Shown in pieces: positions 61,334-62,566 of a stretch of DNA of 62,566 bases. Below the pieces are notes generated by a model that did not search any database, had not been told where the DNA came from, and was given only the letters and a program-made list of their open reading frames with translations. Source of the stretch: Lysobacteraceae bacterium (lineage in GTDB: Bacteria; Pseudomonadota; Gammaproteobacteria; Xanthomonadales; Ahniellaceae); the NCBI GenBank assembly GCA_021299185.1, contig JAJTHZ010000010.1, forward strand, positions 1 to 62,566. The letters run 5' to 3'. A program made the translations under genes and the position numbers. Each line of letters starts with the position of its first letter. Within the stretch, counting starts at the first letter, position 1.

Positions 61334-61529
61334 GGGCGGTCCGTCGGGCCGGCGCGCGAGGCGCGCCGAGGCGTCGCATACGATACCGGCGCGGGTCGAG
61401 GCGCCGTGATGTGTCGCAGGGCAGGGGTCGGTCCGCGGTTCAGGCGCGGTTGGGGCGCGCGGCAGCGGGCGCATGGAGTCTGCCTCAGGATCGAAAAGCT
61501 CGAGGCGCATCCGCCGGCCGGCTGCCCTC

Positions 61530-61606
61530 TTGTGGGAGCGCTGCGTGCAGCGCGATGGGGGCTGCCGCAAGCTCGAAAAGCTCGCGGCGCACGCGCCGCT
61601 CCCACT
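61530..61606. repeat. Facing pair of REP-type units
   Basis: TGTGGGAGCGCTGCGTGCAG (from 61531) and the inverted CTCGCGGCGCACGCGCCGCT (from 61581, ending in CCCAC) face each other, as in the cluster at 32365-32654. They lie in the 285-bp gap between the beta-lactamase-fold gene and the oxygenase gene. CTCGAAAAGCTCG-like segments at 61497 and 61572 also repeat. No other feature is seen in the gap. Confidence 0.8.
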
Positions 61607-61618
61607 GGGCCGGCGCGA

Positions 61619-62566
61619 TCAGCCCGGCGGGTCCGCCGGCGCGAGGTCGAAGGAGATGCTGATCCGCTCGCCCGTGCCGGCGAACGGCAAGGTGCGGTGG
61701 TAGAGGTAGGACGGGAACAGCAGCAGCATGCCGACCTCCGGACGCAGGCACACGATGTCGTCGGCCGGCGGCAGCGGCAGGCCGCGGTGCGGGCGGCCGA
61801 ACTCGATCCAGCCGGCGCTGTCGTCGTCGCGCACCGCCGGCGGCAGTTCGACGTAGTACGCGCCCGACAGCCAGGATTCCTCGTGGATGTGGGTGTCGAT
61901 CACGCCCTGCGCGGCGACCCGGGTGGCCCACAGGTTGAGCGCGTAGCCGGCGCGCGGCACGGCGCGCAGGAACGGATGGCCGGGGTCGTCGGGCAAGGCG
62001 GCGATGTAGGCATCGATCGCCGCGCGCAGGCAGCGTTCGAAACCGAGGATGGCCGGCGTGCGGTCGGCGAGCAGGTCCTCGGTGAGGTAGCCGCCCTTCG
62101 CGGCGAGCCCGACCGGCTCGAAACGCAGCCGGCTGTGGTGGCGGATGTCGTGCGCGAGCGCGGCGTTGAAGGCCGCGGCGTCGGCGAACGGCGGCGGCAG
62201 GTCGAGCCGGGTCCGCGCCACGAAGCGCTGCTGGCCGAGCCAGGCGCGCGCGGCATCGCCCTCGCCCGCCACCGCCAGCGCCAGCCCGCGCTGCGCGATC
62301 GCCGACTGGTCGTGCGGCGCCAGCGACAGGGCCTGCGCGAACGCCGCGGCCGCGCCGCGCGGATCGTCGCGCCGCAGCCGCACGGTGCCGGACAGCCGCG
62401 CCAGCCGCAGGTCGGTCGGCGCCGCCGGGTCGGCCAGCACGGCGGCGGCTTCGTCGAGCGCGCCGTCTTCCTCCAGCAGGCGTGCCAGCGTGAAGCGGGC
62501 GTCGGCATGGCCGGGGGCGAGGCGCACCGCCTCGCGCGCCATCGCGCGCGCCTCGTCGCGGCGGCC
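61619..62566 (-). CDS. TPR/2OG-Fe(II) oxygenase-like protein, 5' part outside the window
   Basis: The frame is open to the right edge, so at least 316 residues are seen and the start is missing. TPR-like helices (A-V-R-L-A-P-G-H-A-D-A-R-F-T-L-A, A-L-S-L-A-P-H-D-Q-S-A-I-A-Q) are followed by a putative 2OG-Fe(II) oxygenase domain. H-I-H-E-E-S-W-L-S-G-A-Y-Y-V and F-P-S-Y-L-Y-H-R-T-L-P-F, then R-I-S-I-S-F-D-L, are the conserved pieces of this family; the His of H-x-H-E-E/S and of L-Y-H-R are likely metal ligands, and the Arg near the end binds 2-oxoglutarate. Substrates of such TPR-fused enzymes are usually proteins or peptides, unknown here. Confidence 0.85.
   Translation of the reverse strand, partial: GRRDEARAMAREAVRLAPGHADARFTLARLLEEDGALDEAAAVLADPAAPTDLRLARLSGTVRLRRDDPRGAAAAFAQALSLAPHDQSAIAQRGLALAVAGEGDAARAWLGQQRFVARTRLDLPPPFADAAAFNAALAHDIRHHSRLRFEPVGLAAKGGYLTEDLLADRTPAILGFERCLRAAIDAYIAALPDDPGHPFLRAVPRAGYALNLWATRVAAQGVIDTHIHEESWLSGAYYVELPPAVRDDDSAGWIEFGRPHRGLPLPPADDIVCLRPEVGMLLLFPSYLYHRTLPFAGTGERISISFDLAPADPPG

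Noticed and set aside
1-62566. CRISPR arrays, tRNA, rRNA, riboswitches.
   Set aside because: I found no regularly spaced repeats with spacers, no cloverleaf-like sequence with a CCA end and no rRNA signature. The repeats present are REP-type or paired elements.

Overview
The window is chromosomal DNA from a very GC-rich (about 70%) gammaproteobacterium, most likely Lysobacterales/Xanthomonadales (Lysobacter, Dokdonella or Rhodanobacter relatives). Three things suggest this. Several secreted proteins carry the short F-x-x-G-F-E tag common in that order. There are many secreted peptidases and repeat-rich exported proteins. The extragenic repeats of the 'TGTGGGAGCG' type are those often seen in these genomes. 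The assignment is inferred from sequence style, not from a marker gene. I saw no rRNA, tRNA or CRISPR array.

Layout. 1-540: edge of an IS5-type transposase and a short, probably truncated nucleotidyltransferase-like gene of lower GC. 0.6-8.3 kb: lipoproteins, an S9 peptidase, an AAC(3)-I-like acetyltransferase, and a LysR regulator divergent from an NAD-dependent epimerase/membrane protein pair. 8.4-13.1 kb: a large secreted protein behind a membrane-anchored winged-helix/TPR regulator. 13.2-15.3 kb: formyl-THF deformylase (purU) divergent from a Rieske oxygenase, suggesting N-demethylation linked to one-carbon metabolism. 15.3-24.7 kb: a GAF protein with a degenerate receiver, a LysR gene divergent from an S41-like peptidase, a secreted protein interrupted by an in-frame TAG, an EnvZ/OmpR-like two-component system, an aspartic protease and a beta-helix protein. 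25-32.3 kb: an 11-blade NHL/Ig protein, a YCII protein, an FG-GAP-type propeller and small exported proteins.

32.3-39.3 kb is the accessory part. REP-type repeats open it. A trypsin-like protease fused to a DNA/RNA non-specific endonuclease follows. Next comes a lower-GC two-gene cassette (ComEC-like metallo-beta-lactamase-fold hydrolase overlapping a multi-pass membrane protein that carries an apparent one-base deletion). Then there are a 65-bp direct repeat, a BrnT/BrnA toxin-antitoxin pair with a candidate operator, and an SUFU-domain (immunity-like) protein. This is the best candidate for an undescribed conflict or defence system in the window.

39.6-62.5 kb returns to core-like, high-GC content: an ADOP/MacB permease, a DUF2878-DUF1295-exported protein-lipocalin run, a LytTR regulator split by a C8 tract, a CocE-like hydrolase, a second near-identical lipocalin, a GT1 glycosyltransferase, a gluzincin-type metallopeptidase whose C-terminus reads into a repeat, YceI, SixA, a 1200-residue trypsin-like secreted protein, a beta-lactamase-fold protein lacking its catalytic residues, and a partial TPR/2OG-Fe(II) oxygenase at the right edge.
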